Source of the DNA: Glebionis coronaria
Lineage: Eukaryota; Streptophyta; Magnoliopsida; Asterales; Asteraceae
Assembly: GCA_025667525.1 (NCBI GenBank)
Contig: CM046876.1
Span: 531,008,538-531,072,537 of the forward strand
Length of the DNA: 64,000 nucleotides
Direction: 5' to 3'
Position numbers and translations under genes: made by a program. A model generated the notes under the pieces. It worked only from the letters and a program-made list of their open reading frames with translations, was not told the DNA's origin and ran no database searches. Below are positions 8,234 to 21,015 of the stretch, piece after piece. Each line of letters opens with the position of its first letter. The first letter of the stretch is position 1.

Positions 8234-11200
8234 TTACATACCAGAAGCTGCCTTCTTATCCGCTAGCAACCTTGCCTGAATACCCTCTACCAAAGCCGTG
8301 GCCATACTCGACTCATTCCCAGAAGGAGCAGTAGAAATTTGCAGGTGACTCACCAACATCGCCTCCATGGATGAAATAGTCAAAGGATACTCCACATCCG
8401 TCAGCATAAACACCATATGACCAGATTCTAATTCCAACATATGAACTCCACATCCAGCATATAGCTTCCATCGTAGAATCTCCCATTGCATTTGATTCTT
8501 CCATATGCCCGAAACAGGAGCATTTGGAGGAGGATCTAACATCAGCTTGAGATCAGCCCAGAAACGGAGACCAGGCCAGGAAGACATAACCATTGGGTTA
8601 AACGGCATACTAGAATCAACAAGTCCATACAACGCCATAAGATCCATACGGTCAGCCCAAGACAATACACCCTGCAAACTCGTTGCCAATCGCACAGACC
8701 CATCACTCAAAGTAATCCGATGGGACACACCACCAGGAAGCGTAGTAGAATGTTCAACCGTATAACCAGTAATGTTCCCATTGCCCAAGGGCAAGTCAGA
8801 ATCGTTGTCGGAAGCTGCATCAATTAAATTCTCAGGATCACGCTTCTCAAAAGGAACTGTCTTACCACGGCGAACACGACGAGCTTGTTTCTGGCGAATG
8901 GAACGTCGAGGTGTGGGAGCAGAAGGTGTTGATTCAACCTTTACCTTAACTTCAGCAACAGCAGGGGAAGCAGTAGAAGTAGACTCATGAACATGTCCAC
9001 CCAATGGACCACTAGGAGCTGCATCAGAAGTAGGATGAGGTTGTGTTGCGGGAACTGGTGGTGATGGAGATGGCACATCAGATGTAGTAGTAGTAGGTGT
9101 GGTGGTATCAACAAAGGTGCTTGCAGGAACATGTGTGGTGGTAGTAGTAACAGGTGTGGTGGTGGAAGCATGAGTGGTGGTGGTAGTAACAAAGATGGTA
9201 GTAGCAGGACCAGCAGTAGAACCCATAGGAGCAACCAAGGGTGTAGTAGAAAGACCAACAGAAGTAGCAACAGAACTAGAAGGACTACCAGCAGAACCAG
9301 GAGTGGGTGCAAAAGAAGGACCAGTAGAATCAGCAGGCATAGAAGCAGTCACACCACGAGGATGGTAAATAAATCTTTCCGGAATAGGTTGACTCTGACG
9401 CTTCACCATCTTTTCATAAAGGGCCTTAAGCTCATCAAAAGTCAAAGCCCTCACCCGAGCCCAAGTCCACGGAGCATTGAAATGAGCAGCAGATTGATAT
9501 TTCACATAACGTTGCATCTGCTGGCGCTCCTCAGCCCGAGATAAAGGTCTGTTCCTTCTCTGTTTCTTAAGTTCTGCAGCAAGATCCAACTGATGCTTAC
9601 GCATCAATACCATAGCCTTCGGTATACAATTGTGTTCATCAACATCGTCACCCAAAAGATCCTTAAACTGAGCATAATCCCGAGTGAGAACAGTCAACAC
9701 TTGCATCCATTCACTATCACTCCAATGCATGGCATCATGCTAAATTTGTGCACGCCTGCGCTCTCGAAGCTCTTCCTCAGCAGCCCTATCCGCCTCATCA
9801 ATCTCAGCCTGAACCCGACGAGCAGCCTCTTCACCAAGCCTTCTTCTTCAATCTGTCGACGAGTACGCTTGCGAGATGGAGATGGAGCATCAGTCATTGG
9901 GGCTTTTCCCTTTGGATCATGAGAGGGACCAGCATGAGAACCATCAGCAGGATCAGAATCACCACCCATAGAAGGGGGAATAGCACCAGGAGAAGGAACA
10001 TTGGAGGACGTTGGAGGAACCGGCAAATCATCATCAACTTTATCAGCAAAGGCAGCCTTTGCCAACAACGTCAAGCCATCCTCAACATTCTCCGCACCCT
10101 CATCCTCAGAATCTGAATGAACCACATGCTTCTTGCGACGACGTTGTTGAGTCTCCAACGCCTTAATGCGATCAGCCAGAGGAAGAACAAACTCCCTTGT
10201 AAGCTTCCGATGTTGGTTTAAGTCAGCTTCCAAAAAAATCATCCTCTCATGGTACCTGTGCATAAGATCGAGCAAAGATATCAGTGTAGTAGGCTCCTCC
10301 GCCTGCCCACCAAGAGAACTTGGATCAGGGAAAGCATCACGGGAGCCCGAAGCAACATGTGGGTCAACTTGTGGAGAACTAGCATCAAACGGGATATCAG
10401 TCGAATGTGGGGCAGGACTAGAAGGTGGAGTTTCCACAAATGGAGACCTTTGTGGAACTGAGGAAGGACCAGCCTTGGTAGGAGATGGTTTTTCAACCAC
10501 CACTTCCTCAACTAGTTCCTCCTCTACCACAGGAGTGGCACCAACAGTAGGAGCCTCCTCCTCCATGGGGTCATCATCTATCACAACAAACTCAGGAGCC
10601 TCCTCCTCCTCACCCATATGACCCTGAGCCAACCCTAACATGGCTTCATTCAGGGGCCTCCAATCCCCAGTAAACCCATTCATCATATTGTAATACACTT
10701 TAGCTGTAAGTTTAGATGGCACATGCTCAGTCCTATCACGTGGAATGCAAACAACGATTTGTTGAAGAAACCTAGGGTACATAAGAAATTTCTTCCTCGA
10801 ACCAGCAGTAGACAAATTACTAGCCATCCCCTCAAATAGATAATGAGAAAAATTAAACACTCTACCCTGGGCTAAACAAATAAGACCAGTAGCCAAAGGA
10901 GTAGGGAAAACATCCCAACTCCCAGACTTGGGACTCATACAATGGATTAAAAAGTGAACCAGAAGCTTCCATTAGGGGGAAAACCTATTTTTCTGGAAGT
11001 TAAACTTCCCCCCATGTTCATAACCTATGGCAGCCATTCCCTCCAATACTTCCGAATTGGGGATTGAGTCAACACCCCCCTCATCCTGAAGATGAAGAGA
11101 AGAGCGAATAGACGCTTCAGTCACCACATATACACGTCCATCTATGGTAGCATGGAGTGCACGTGGACGTCCAGCCACATTCACAAGTTGAGCAGACGCC

Positions 11201-11363
11201 CAAAATTGACGTATCACACTATCATATATGGTGGGACAGACAGTAAATGCAAACCTTAAGTTAGAAGCTTCAATGAAATCCAAGATGTCAGCAAAATGTT
11301 CACGATTTGGACCATCACCCAAGCAACACGGTTGTGAGCAGGTTGGTAAGCAAGAGCAGCCAT
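8234..11363 (-). pseudogene. Extra 3' ORF of an Asteraceae-type Copia element (broken)
   Basis: Three minus-strand frames form one decayed protein of about 1000 residues. An ATG at 11363 begins MAALAYQPAHNRV; a frameshift near 11320 leads into the frame of 11310-10972. That frame ends at an in-frame TAA (10972-10974) and continues unbroken from 10971 to a frameshift near 9800-9700. The last part runs 9730-8234. Its N-terminal third is folded in character (TIYDSVIRQFWASA, KSGSWD, FLMYPRFLQ), the middle is acidic/Pro-rich and low-complexity, and the C-terminal part has DDVDEHN, a WTWARVRALTFDEL block and a Thr-rich linker before a final globular segment. I know this architecture from Asteraceae Copia annotations, where its function is unknown. 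It lies between RNase H and the 3' LTR, where env-like or accessory ORFs occur in SIRE-type elements; no membrane segment or signal peptide is evident. Confidence 0.6.
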
Positions 11364-11666
11364 GGATCTTGATGAATTGATGGATGAAGGAATGGGATTG
11401 GGGTGTAGAGAGTAGAAGCGGTTTTGTGTGTGTGTTAATTGCAATGAGTGAGTCAAGGGTGTATGTTGACCATATATAAAGAAAGTAGTAACTGTTCATT
11501 GACCCCTATTAATGGGGGGTTGCCCTTTCAAATTAAACCATAAGTGCATAATAACCACTTGCCCTTTTTAACATAATAACCAACTCCTAATTAACTTGCT
11601 TAATTCAAACTTGTAAATACCAGCATTGGGAGCGTTGACCAAAAGTCAAAGCACACAATGGTCAAA
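11364..11666 (-). other. Copia sequence between the extra ORF and the Athila insertion
   Basis: AT-rich with no gene. The last five bases before the Athila LTR are TCAAA (11662-11666), the expected left target-site copy. No matching right copy exists because the Athila right end is truncated. Confidence 0.5.
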
Positions 11667-12111
11667 TGATAGGTGTGTAAACACCCATCCTTTTACCACT
11701 TAATTCGGGCTAAAACGAGACCAAAACACGTATTTAATATCATTTGTTTGGAATTATGCGTGGTTTTTGTGTTTATTATGTTTTCAGAGCCAACCGGATG
11801 AATACTGAAGAAAACATGGGATTGCACGGGTTTTACTGAGCAAAAAGACTCAAGATAAAGTCTATTATCCAAGAGATGCAAAAGGTTTGAAGTCACTGGG
11901 CCTATTCGAAGATTTATCGAAGAAAAGGACCAAAGATGGAAGATTTATATAAGTCGAAGAAACTCAAGTCTATTAAACGAAGAAATTAAAAGACGAGTTG
12001 AATTTAATCGACGACAAATCCCGAATCAGAATCAAAAACGGAAACTTTTCTGAAAAGACGAAAAGACAAGAAGAACGGGAGAAAGCCCACTCACCAACCA
12101 AAAGACAAGGC

Positions 12112-12119
12112 TATAAATA
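12112..12119 (+). promoter_or_regulatory. TATA box of the Athila 5' LTR
   Basis: TATAAATA in a GC-flanked context (GGCTATAAATAGCCCTCC), followed by a CT-rich start region. The same site is at 21461-21468 in the second LTR. Confidence 0.7.
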
Positions 12120-12539
12120 GCCCTCCCCTCACACATTTAGACTAGTTTTTAGTTTTTTTTCTTCTTCCCCACTCTTTCTCTCTGTTCCGATTCATCACCA
12201 TCACCACTAGGGTGATTGGTGATTTTAATCTTTGTTTTCTAAATCTTGTTATTTTAGTTCTTGTTTGATCTTGTTAAAACATTAATCATTCAATACAAAG
12301 TCTTGTTTAATCTTTCCATTTAATCTTGTTCATCTTCATCTTTATCTTCAAGTTCTTAAGTTTTTATTTTTCTTGATTTGATCTTCAAAAGTTGTTGGGA
12401 TTTGTGTTTTTATTGATGGGATTAGTAGTTTATGGTTAGTAGATGCTTTGTGATTGATTTATTTTAGTTTTTGGTTAAAAACTTGGTGATTTTTGGATCA
12501 AAACCGTTTTTCCTTGTTCTTCGGTTTAGTTTCTGTAAC

Positions 12540-12922
12540 TGGGTTTCCCAGAAGTTCCGAATCAATGAATAGTAACTTCCGAATAAGTTGTGTTTTCAAA
12601 AGTTCCGAGTCAGTTAAAAGTTCCGAATGAGTTTAGTATTAAAAACTTCCGAACCAGCTAAAACTTCCGAACCAAGCGTTCATTCGGAAAGTTCCGAACC
12701 AAGCATTAAGTTCCGAATGAGTTCGAAGTTCCGAACCAATTTTTGAAGTTCCGGATCAAGCCCAGACTTCCGAACCAAGCACCTTCATTCGGAAGGTTCC
12801 GAACCAAGCCAGAAAGTTCCGAACCAATTGCTTTTCAAAAGTTCCGAATGGATAAACAGTAACTTCCGAATGAGTTGTCTTTGAGTAAGTTCCGAATCAA
12901 GGGTAAAAGTTCCGAATCAATT
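12540..12922 (+). repeat. Array of TTCCGAA motifs in the Athila LTR
   Basis: About 19 copies of a 7-mer with consensus A(G/C)TTCCGAA(T/C)(C/G)A lie irregularly spaced in roughly 380 bp, two of them inverted (ATTCGGAA). They lie downstream of the TATA box, so probably in the transcribed leader. An identical array is in the second LTR (21889-22271). Confidence 0.8.
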
Positions 12923-13226
12923 TTCTTGTAGTGTTACTGTTTTTCTGTTTTACTGTTTCTTTACGTTTATCTAACAAATTATATTTTATATTTCATACTT
13001 TGATTTAAATTTTAATTTTGATCCTAATTTCACTTTTAATTCACATTTTTATTAATTGTTACTAAAGTAATTGTGTTTGATTTAAATTTCCATTTTAAAC
13101 ATTAAGTAGATTAGAAAACCGAACCCTTTTATTTAGTAACCAAGAACAATCATTCCACTTAAGACTGAGATCAATTCGAGAGGATATCGAGAGAAAAATT
13201 GAACCACATAAAAGCATAATATCAAA

Positions 13227-13241
13227 TGGCGCCGCTGCCGG
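13227..13241 (+). promoter_or_regulatory. Athila primer-binding site (Asp-tRNA type)
   Basis: TGGCGCCGCTGCCGG starts two bases after the LTR end. Athila elements use the TGGCGCCGTTGCCGG-type site complementary to tRNA-Asp; one base differs here. Confidence 0.8.
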
Positions 13242-13436
13242 CTCTTCTCGTTAAGATCAAAAGTTTTTTGTGAGAACTTGGATTTTGGGATCCGTTCTCC
13301 GTGAACGTTACTTTTTCATAAAAATTTTCAAAAATCCAAAAAAATATAAAATTTTCAAAAATACAAAAAAATTAAAAAACATAAAAACCAAAAATATTTG
13401 TGCTTTGCTTTTCTTTGTTCGTTCTTTTGCAGGTGT

Positions 13437-16400
13437 ATGCGCACTCGATCCACGTCATATCAAGAGCCCGAGCCTCTCGATCACTTAGACATGGCCGGTG
13501 TACCACCTCCAAACAATAATAATAACAACAACATGAATAATAACAACAACAATGAGCACCTTCCGGATAATCGCCCGATGATTGAATTGCTGCAAGCTCA
13601 TGTCGATGGCAACACGGATCCAATTGTTATACCACCAATTGCTGCCAACAATTTCGAGCTAAAATCAGGCTTTATCCAGATGGTCTCCGCTCAACCATTC
13701 TTGGGACGTACCATTGATGATCCACACGACCACATCAAGAGATTTCTACAACTCACCAACACGGTCAAGTTCAATGGAGTTCCACAAGAAGTTATAAGGT
13801 TACAACTTTTTCCCTTTTCTTTAGAGGGACAAGCCCGGCATTGGCTTGCTAAGGAACCGCCACAGAGTATTCTCTCGTGGACGGATTTGGAAACAAAGTT
13901 TATCAACTACTTTTTTCCACCCTCTCGTACTACCGCTTTGCGGAATGAGATCATAAATTTTGAACAAAAGTACGATGAGTCATTCAGTGAATCTTGGGAT
14001 CGCTTTAAAGATCTTTTAAGAAAATGCCCACAACATGGTTTTACCAGAGTACATCAAATCAATAATTTTTACAATGGTTTAAGCATGAGTGACCAAGATT
14101 CACTGAACAGTGCCTCGGGGGGTAATCTATTGGCTAAGACTTCCAATGCTGCTTGGGATATCATTGAGAACAAATCTCGTGTGCAAACCAAGAGTGTTAG
14201 GACCAATGTTTCTAGTGCTAGCACTAATGACAGCGACAAGCGATTAGACAAAATCACCACGCTTCTTGAATCGCTTGTCACCCACACCGTCAGCAACAAC
14301 AACAGCAACAACGCCAAAAACGCTCAAGTGAACGCTGTCAGCCAACCTTGTGAGATATGCGGTGGTCCTCACTCTTACACAACTTGTACCGCCACCCAAG
14401 ATTACCCTGCTGAGAATGTAAATGCGGCATATGGCACCTATCCTCCACCTGCTTATCAAGCCAGACCTCAAGGTGACCGTAATTTGCTTAGCTATCGATC
14501 CAACAACTACCTTTCACCACCTGGTTTTCCTCCAACCAACCCAAACCAACAACAAAACCTTAACCGCCCTCCTCAACAACAACAACAACCTCGACAACCA
14601 TACATCCCACCTCACAAGCAGCAACAACCACCTCAACGTAACACTCAAGTTTTCCAACAACCTGCTTACCAACCACCTGCATACAATGCTCCTCCCAACC
14701 AAGCCACCACTGCATTACACCAAGAGGTTGCAACCTATATGAGGACCAATGATGTGATAGTGGGAAATCTCCAAGAGGAAGTGCGCAATTTGAAAGCAGA
14801 CTTGGTCAAGCAAGGAAACGATTTGAGAGCCGATATGAGAAATACGTTGGATAGCCAAATAAATGACCTGAGGAACATGATGGCTAGTTTCTTCCAAAGT
14901 AGTCAACCCTCTTCTTCGGGTACTCTTCCGAGTAACACCGTTGCGAACCCAAGAGGGGAGATGAAAGCAATCACCACTCGAAGTGGTAAAGGTGCCAAGG
15001 AACCCGAGTTTCCTATACCTCCACCGGTGGTTGTGACTAAGGAGAACGAGTCGCCTGCTCCTATTCCTCCTCCTTCTCCTTCCCCAATTTCTCCACCTCT
15101 TCTTTCTACCCCTCCTCCACCCGTGCTTGTGAGTGATCCTATTCCCCTAAAGTCTTCATCTTCTTCCAATATACCTTATCCATCTAGGTTGAGGAAAGAG
15201 AAGCAAACGAACAAGGATGATATTCAAGTTTCGAACTTCCTAAAAATGTTCAAAAAACTGAATTTCAATATCTCCTTCGCTGAGGCTCTCGCTCACATGC
15301 CCAAGTATGCCAAAATGTTTAAAGATCTTCTGAGCGACAAGGAAAAGCTCCTCGATCTCGCCAACACCCAACTTAATGAGAACTGCTCTGCAGTGCTCTT
15401 AAGGAAATTGCCAATCAAGCTTGGTGATCCGGGTCGTTTTCTTATCCCTTGCAATTTCCCGGGAGTAGAGAATTGCATGGCCCTAGCCGATCTAGGTGCC
15501 AGTATTAATCTCATGCCTCTAAGTGTTTGGAAGCAATTATCTCTCCCAGAGCTAGTCCCCACCAAAATGACTTTGGAATTAGCTAACCGTACGGTTGCTT
15601 ATCCAGTGGGGATAGCCGAAGACGTCATTGTAGGAGTCGACAAAATCACCTTCCCTGCTGATTTTGTTGTCGTCGACTACGAGATGGACCCCCGTGTGCC
15701 ACTCATTGTTGGTCGTCCATTCTTGAGGACCGGTCGCACTCTCATTGATGTTGAAGCCGGTGAGCTTATCATGAGAGTGGGTGACGATAAAGTAGTCTTC
15801 AACATGGGAAAGCTTTCTAAACAGCCTTATTCTTACGAGAGTGTTAATTGTATTGACGTTCTTGATGAGGCTTGTGAAGAACATTTCAAAGATGCTTGTA
15901 AAAATATTCCTACCTCTCTTCCCCATGTTGAGACCGTTTCCTCTATCGACTCATCACTATCTCTATTTGGAGAAAGTGATTTCCTTTGGAAAGATTTGGA
16001 AGCCACCTTGGGAGATATGAAGCAAGACAATGACGATTCTACTGCCACTTGGGATGAAGATCTCAGTTTCATTGCAAACCTCCTCAAAGAAGACAATCCT
16101 TCTCCTCCATCTCCCACTGTCATTGCTATCGATACTCCGACTTCGAATACGCCTCCCGTCGACAATCCTCCGGATCTAGAACTTAAGGAGTTGCCGCCCC
16201 ATCTTGAGTATGTATTCCTCGAAGAAGAGAAGAAGTCGCCAGTCATCATTGCTAAGGATTTGAAGGATGAAGAGAAGACTCGCCTCGGTGCCGTGCTGAA
16301 AGCTCATAAGAAGGCTATTGCTTGGAAAATCTCGGATATTCGTGGAATTGATCCTCACTTCTGCACGCACAAAATTCTCATGGAGGACGACTATAAGCCC

Positions 16401-19085
16401 ACTATTCAAAGCCAACGAAGGGTGAATCCAAAAATCCATGAAGTCATCAAAACAGAGGTTATCAAACTTCTTGATGCGGGTATGATTTACCCTATTTCGG
16501 ATTCACCGTGGGTTAGTCCAATCCATTGTGTGCCCAAGAAGGGCGGAATAACCGTTGTTCCCAATGAACACAACGAGTTGATTCCCACTCGTCTCGTTAC
16601 TGGGTGGAGAGTTTGTATAGACTACCGCAAACTCAATGATGCCACGAGAAAGGATCATTTCCCTCTACCTTTTATGGACCAAATGCTCGAACGTTTAGCC
16701 GGTAATGAATATTACTGCTTTCTCGATGGTTTCTCGGGTTATTTTCAAATACCCATCGATCCCCAAGATCAAGAGAAGACTACATTCACTTGTCCCTATG
16801 GCACTTTCGCTTACAAAAGAATGCCCTTTGGCTTATGTAATGCGCCCGGGACTTTCCAAAGGTGCATGTTAGCTATCTTCCATGACATGGTTGAACAAAC
16901 CATGGAAGTCTTCATGGATGATTTCTCGGTCTTCGGGGATTCCTTCTCTGCTTGCCTTGCCAATCTAGAACGTATGCTAAAGCGGTGCGAAGACACTCGC
17001 CTTGTTCTGAATTGGGAAAAATGCCATTTTATGGTAAAAGAAGGCATCGTGCTTGGACATAAGATCTCGAAAGCCGGTCTTGAAGTTGACCGTGCTAAAG
17101 TCGATGTTATCGCAAAGTTGCCTCCACCTTCAACCGTGAAGGGTGTGAGAAGTTTCCTGGGTCATGCGGGCTTCTACCGTCGATTCATCAAAGATTTTTC
17201 GCACATCGCTCGCCCGATGACCCACCTCTTGGAAAAAGATACTCCTTTTATCTTTTCCAAAGAGTGCCTTGAAGCCTTCAACTCGCTTAAGGATAAGCTA
17301 ACTAAGGCACCCGTCTTGGTTACCCCTAATTGGGAGCTTCCCTTTGAGTTGATGTGCGATGCTAGCGATTTTGCTATTGGAGCGGTTCTTGGACAAAGAG
17401 TGAACAAACACTTCCAACCGATCCATTACGCTAGCAAGACAATGACTGGGGCACAATTGCATTATACGACAACCGAAAAAGAGCTTTTAGCTGTTGTCTA
17501 TGCTTTTGAAAAATTCCGCCCCTATCTTGTCCTTTCTACCACCATTGTGTATACCGATCATTCCACGATGAAGTACTTGTTGACAAAGCAAGATTCCAAA
17601 CCAAGACTTCTTCGCTGGGTTTTGCTGCTCCAGGAATTTAAAATCGAAATCCGCGATAAAAAAGGAGCAGAAAACCTAGCCGCGGACCATCTTAGCAGAC
17701 TTGAGGATCCTTACCAAGGGGAACATCCGACCAAAGAAATCAATGATTCTTTTCCCTTGGAGACCTTAATGTCTATAAACTCGAAGCCGAATGAAACCCC
17801 GTGGTTTGCGGACTTTGCAAACTACTTGGCGGGTGGAATTCTCAAGGAAGGGTTGACGTCCCAGCAAAAGAAAAAGTTCTTCACCGACATCAAGACTTAC
17901 TTTTGGGACGACCCTTACCTATTCAAACAATGTGCCGACCTGATTATTCGCCGATGTGTTGATGGACCGGCAGCGTCTGAAATCCTTAAGGCTTGCCACA
18001 AAGGACCCACCGGTGGTCACTTTGGTCCCAACTACACCGCTAAAAAAGTGTTTGATTCCGGATTTTATTGGCCCTCCATATACCGTGACGCTCACGATAT
18101 GGTTAAGCGATGTGATGTTTGCCAAAAGCAAGGCAAAATCACACATAAAGACGAGATGCCTCAGAATTTCATTCAAGAGTGTGAAATTTTTGATGTTTGG
18201 GGTATCGACTTTATGGGGCCATTCCCTTCGTCTAAAGGAAACAAATACATCCTTGTAGCCGTTGACTACGTTTCAAAGTGGGTTGAAGCCAAAGCTTTAC
18301 CTACTAATGACGCAAGGGTGGTTTGTAACTTTTTGAAAGCTCTTTTCGCTAGATTCGGTGTGCCTCGTGCCATTATTAGTGATCGTGGGACTCATTTCTG
18401 CAATGATCAATTTGCTCGAGTCATGGCTAAGTACGGTGTAAATCATCGTCTTTCCACAGCCTACCACCCACAAACTAATGGCCAGGCTGAAATATCAAAC
18501 CGAGGGCTGAAGCGAATTCTTGAAAGAACTGTGGGAGAGCATCGTGCCTTATGGGCTGATAAACTTGATGATGCTTTGTGGGCTTTCCGTACTGCTTACA
18601 AGACCCCGATCGGCTGTACGCCTTATCGTCTTGTGTACGGGAAAGCGTGCCACCTCCCCATTGAGTTGGAGCACAAGGCTTATTGGGCCTTGAAGTGGGC
18701 TAATTTTGATATTACCAAAGCCGGTGACCTACGCAAGATCCAACTCAATGAGCTCAATGAACTTCGGAATGAGGCTTATGAAAATTCTTTAATCTACAAG
18801 GAAAGAACTAAGCTCATTCACAACTCCAAGATCAAAAACCGAGAGTTCCATGTTGGAGACAAAGTCTTACTTTTTAACTCTCGGTTGAAAATCTTCTCGG
18901 GAAAGCTCAAATCTCGTTGGTCCGGCCCATTCACCATTGCTAAAATTTTTCCATATGGTACTCTCGAGCTCGCTCAACCTGATGGACCAAATTTTAAGGT
19001 GAATGGCCAACGAGTGAAGTTGTACTTTGGTGAGGACACCTCTCAGGAGGTGATTCCATCCCTCACCACGTTCCCCATGAACTAA
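13437..19085 (+). CDS. Athila gag-pol polyprotein, intact
   Basis: A single frame of 1895 codons from 13398. I prefer the ATG at 13437 ([13 protein letters not shown]) because it follows a splice-acceptor-like TTTTGCAG and matches the usual Athila gag start; 13398 is the longer alternative. Residues below count from 13398. Gag domain about 85-200; [13 protein letters not shown] about 316-328; Pro/Gln-rich linker 340-430; coiled coil about 435-490; aspartic protease DLGAS near 697; reverse transcriptase about 1010-1200 with FMDDF near 1171; RNase H from about 1315 (CDASDFAIG); integrase H2C2 finger about 1533-1575 and catalytic D, D, E near 1600, 1659 and 1695. All catalytic motifs are present with no stop, so this copy could supply proteins. 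It makes the particle, copies its RNA and integrates the DNA. Confidence 0.95.
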   Translation: MRTRSTSYQEPEPLDHLDMAGVPPPNNNNNNNMNNNNNNEHLPDNRPMIELLQAHVDGNTDPIVIPPIAANNFELKSGFIQMVSAQPFLGRTIDDPHDHIKRFLQLTNTVKFNGVPQEVIRLQLFPFSLEGQARHWLAKEPPQSILSWTDLETKFINYFFPPSRTTALRNEIINFEQKYDESFSESWDRFKDLLRKCPQHGFTRVHQINNFYNGLSMSDQDSLNSASGGNLLAKTSNAAWDIIENKSRVQTKSVRTNVSSASTNDSDKRLDKITTLLESLVTHTVSNNNSNNAKNAQVNAVSQPCEICGGPHSYTTCTATQDYPAENVNAAYGTYPPPAYQARPQGDRNLLSYRSNNYLSPPGFPPTNPNQQQNLNRPPQQQQQPRQPYIPPHKQQQPPQRNTQVFQQPAYQPPAYNAPPNQATTALHQEVATYMRTNDVIVGNLQEEVRNLKADLVKQGNDLRADMRNTLDSQINDLRNMMASFFQSSQPSSSGTLPSNTVANPRGEMKAITTRSGKGAKEPEFPIPPPVVVTKENESPAPIPPPSPSPISPPLLSTPPPPVLVSDPIPLKSSSSSNIPYPSRLRKEKQTNKDDIQVSNFLKMFKKLNFNISFAEALAHMPKYAKMFKDLLSDKEKLLDLANTQLNENCSAVLLRKLPIKLGDPGRFLIPCNFPGVENCMALADLGASINLMPLSVWKQLSLPELVPTKMTLELANRTVAYPVGIAEDVIVGVDKITFPADFVVVDYEMDPRVPLIVGRPFLRTGRTLIDVEAGELIMRVGDDKVVFNMGKLSKQPYSYESVNCIDVLDEACEEHFKDACKNIPTSLPHVETVSSIDSSLSLFGESDFLWKDLEATLGDMKQDNDDSTATWDEDLSFIANLLKEDNPSPPSPTVIAIDTPTSNTPPVDNPPDLELKELPPHLEYVFLEEEKKSPVIIAKDLKDEEKTRLGAVLKAHKKAIAWKISDIRGIDPHFCTHKILMEDDYKPTIQSQRRVNPKIHEVIKTEVIKLLDAGMIYPISDSPWVSPIHCVPKKGGITVVPNEHNELIPTRLVTGWRVCIDYRKLNDATRKDHFPLPFMDQMLERLAGNEYYCFLDGFSGYFQIPIDPQDQEKTTFTCPYGTFAYKRMPFGLCNAPGTFQRCMLAIFHDMVEQTMEVFMDDFSVFGDSFSACLANLERMLKRCEDTRLVLNWEKCHFMVKEGIVLGHKISKAGLEVDRAKVDVIAKLPPPSTVKGVRSFLGHAGFYRRFIKDFSHIARPMTHLLEKDTPFIFSKECLEAFNSLKDKLTKAPVLVTPNWELPFELMCDASDFAIGAVLGQRVNKHFQPIHYASKTMTGAQLHYTTTEKELLAVVYAFEKFRPYLVLSTTIVYTDHSTMKYLLTKQDSKPRLLRWVLLLQEFKIEIRDKKGAENLAADHLSRLEDPYQGEHPTKEINDSFPLETLMSINSKPNETPWFADFANYLAGGILKEGLTSQQKKKFFTDIKTYFWDDPYLFKQCADLIIRRCVDGPAASEILKACHKGPTGGHFGPNYTAKKVFDSGFYWPSIYRDAHDMVKRCDVCQKQGKITHKDEMPQNFIQECEIFDVWGIDFMGPFPSSKGNKYILVAVDYVSKWVEAKALPTNDARVVCNFLKALFARFGVPRAIISDRGTHFCNDQFARVMAKYGVNHRLSTAYHPQTNGQAEISNRGLKRILERTVGEHRALWADKLDDALWAFRTAYKTPIGCTPYRLVYGKACHLPIELEHKAYWALKWANFDITKAGDLRKIQLNELNELRNEAYENSLIYKERTKLIHNSKIKNREFHVGDKVLLFNSRLKIFSGKLKSRWSGPFTIAKIFPYGTLELAQPDGPNFKVNGQRVKLYFGEDTSQEVIPSLTTFPMN

Positions 19086-21015
19086 TTTTGGGTCGAGTCA
19101 GGCTCGTGACTCGGTTATCAAAAACAAGCGCTCCTCGGGAGGCAGCCCGAGTATCTATCCTTTTATGTTTTAATCCCCTAAGTGTAGGGGGGACTTCTAT
19201 ATGCGTTTGTCTTTGTGTGGTGTGATTACAGGGATAAGTGCACTCTTGGAATTTTTGAAGAACCGTGCTCCCGTGTTATCCGAAATCCGGTTCTATCTCT
19301 CAACTATCGTGATTCAATTTTCTTCATACTCACATTTGAAATTGATCACGTTAGTCGTCTCTTCCTTAACTTGAGTTAACCAACGTGCACAATGTCATAA
19401 GTGTAGGGGAAACTTTTCCCACATGCTTAAACATTGAGGACAATGTTTATCTTAAGTATAGGGGGGACTTCTATCGAAGTTTTAAGTGGACTTTTCCATG
19501 AAAATGCCTTCAATTAACCGGAAAATCATATTTTTCAACATTTTTCAAATTTTTTATTAACTTTGGCCACTTAGTCGTAATTTTTAAATTTTTATCGTTG
19601 CTTTCATATGTATATATCCCGCAATAAAGTCAAAAATATTAATAAAGTGGTGTAGCTAGTTTAGAAGTCTTTGACATATTAGGCCCGTTGCGTTTATTTT
19701 GACTCAACCCGAATAGACTTATCCAAGTTTATTCTAGCTAGTATCCTTAACCATGTAGACCTTAATTGGTTTATTAGGCTAAGTATCCACGAGTCTCATT
19801 ACTTGAGATTTTAAATTGTGGAGGACGAGAAATGATAGAGTCAATTATAAGTCGGTATTCTTGCGCAAGCTCACTTGGTGTAATTATTTGCCTATTCTCC
19901 CATCACTTGCTAATAATTTATCTGCAATAAGTAAGGTCGTACAATTTGAAAAGTTACTTAGCTTCTAGCCCAAGATCGTTTAAAAGTTGCTCGGTAATGA
20001 TAAGAGTTCATAGCCAAGGCATAACTTATGAAGCGGGGCGCGAAGATTGGCGAGTCCGAAAAGGCCCTAACAAGGCATGAGGATTCAATTTTATTGCTGA
20101 AGATCCAAAGTGATGTGAAAAGCATTATTCCTAAAATCAATATGAAGGATCAAGACTCACGACGAAAAGCAATCAACTCCCATAAAGATCATGGAGAAGT
20201 CTATCCGAAAAGACCCTAACAAGGTATGAGGATAAATAGATCCAAGTCCGAAAAGGAGGCGGATCGTTGTATCTCAAAATCCCAATTAGAGATTGAAGAA
20301 ATAATCATGAAGTCGTGGTCAACAAAGTTGGAGTACCCCTCAAAAGTCTCCAAGTGAAGAAACTCTATTATGATGAGAAGACCATTATCTCAAGAACGTC
20401 TCTCGAAGATATGAAGTATGAAGTACATGGCAACTATCGGCCCGAGAAAGGTCTCAAATCGTGAACCAAGTTATGCCAAGATATGAACTTTTTGATATCC
20501 CGAGAAGCAGTTTTAAGAGATTTTGTCCTTTAGCTAACTATTGATCAAATCGTCCTACTTTGCTTTCAGCCCTAATAAACTATCGAAATAAGTCCAAAAA
20601 TGCATCTTCATGATCATTCTAAGACAAAAATAAAATATAAGAGATACACCTAGGAATAAGGGAGTTTAAGCATTTAATTAAGCCATGTGTGTAAGTGTTT
20701 GAATTGCTAACTTATAATAACAATGATCTCGTTTTTAAAGCTTAGTTTGGGGAACGTGAAACTTGAGGGTGATAAATCTTCGCAGCACCAAAGCCCTAAT
20801 GTAAGTCATCGATTTCTTTGCAAGTTATTTCCATGTAGCTATTTTCAAGTGAAAATGGTTTTCTATCCCTTTGTTACCTTTGAAGTTTTATTTCTTTAAT
20901 TTTTGTTTAGTAGAATTTAAATAAGGCCAAGGTTGATTAATTATGAGGAAAATGTAAAATTGCTTTATCACTAAGCATTGCATGAGGGCATGGCAATGGT
21001 TAAGTGTAGGGGATT
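19086..21015 (+). other. Athila 3' non-coding region with repeated PPT-like tracts
   Basis: No env-like ORF. TAAGTGTAGGGG-type tracts occur at 19179-19192, 19398-19409, 19453-19466 and 21001-21012; the last abuts the 3' LTR and is the functional PPT position. A short phrase (CCGAAAAGGCCCTAACAAGG) recurs at about 20057 and 20204. Confidence 0.7.

Larger units (their letters stand above)
11667..13224 (+). repeat. Athila 5' LTR
   Basis: Begins TGATAGGTGTGTAAAC and ends AATATCA, 1558 bp. It contains a TATA box (12112-12119) and a dense TTCCGAA motif array (about 12540-12920). Confidence 0.93.

Noticed and set aside
8941..9544. Leu-rich minus-strand and Ser/Arg-rich plus-strand ORFs
   Set aside because: Shadow frames of the Thr-rich linker in the Copia accessory ORF.
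13270..13488. Small ORF upstream of Athila gag (repeated at 22619)
   Set aside because: It is the A/T-rich leader and overlaps gag in another frame; no protein character.
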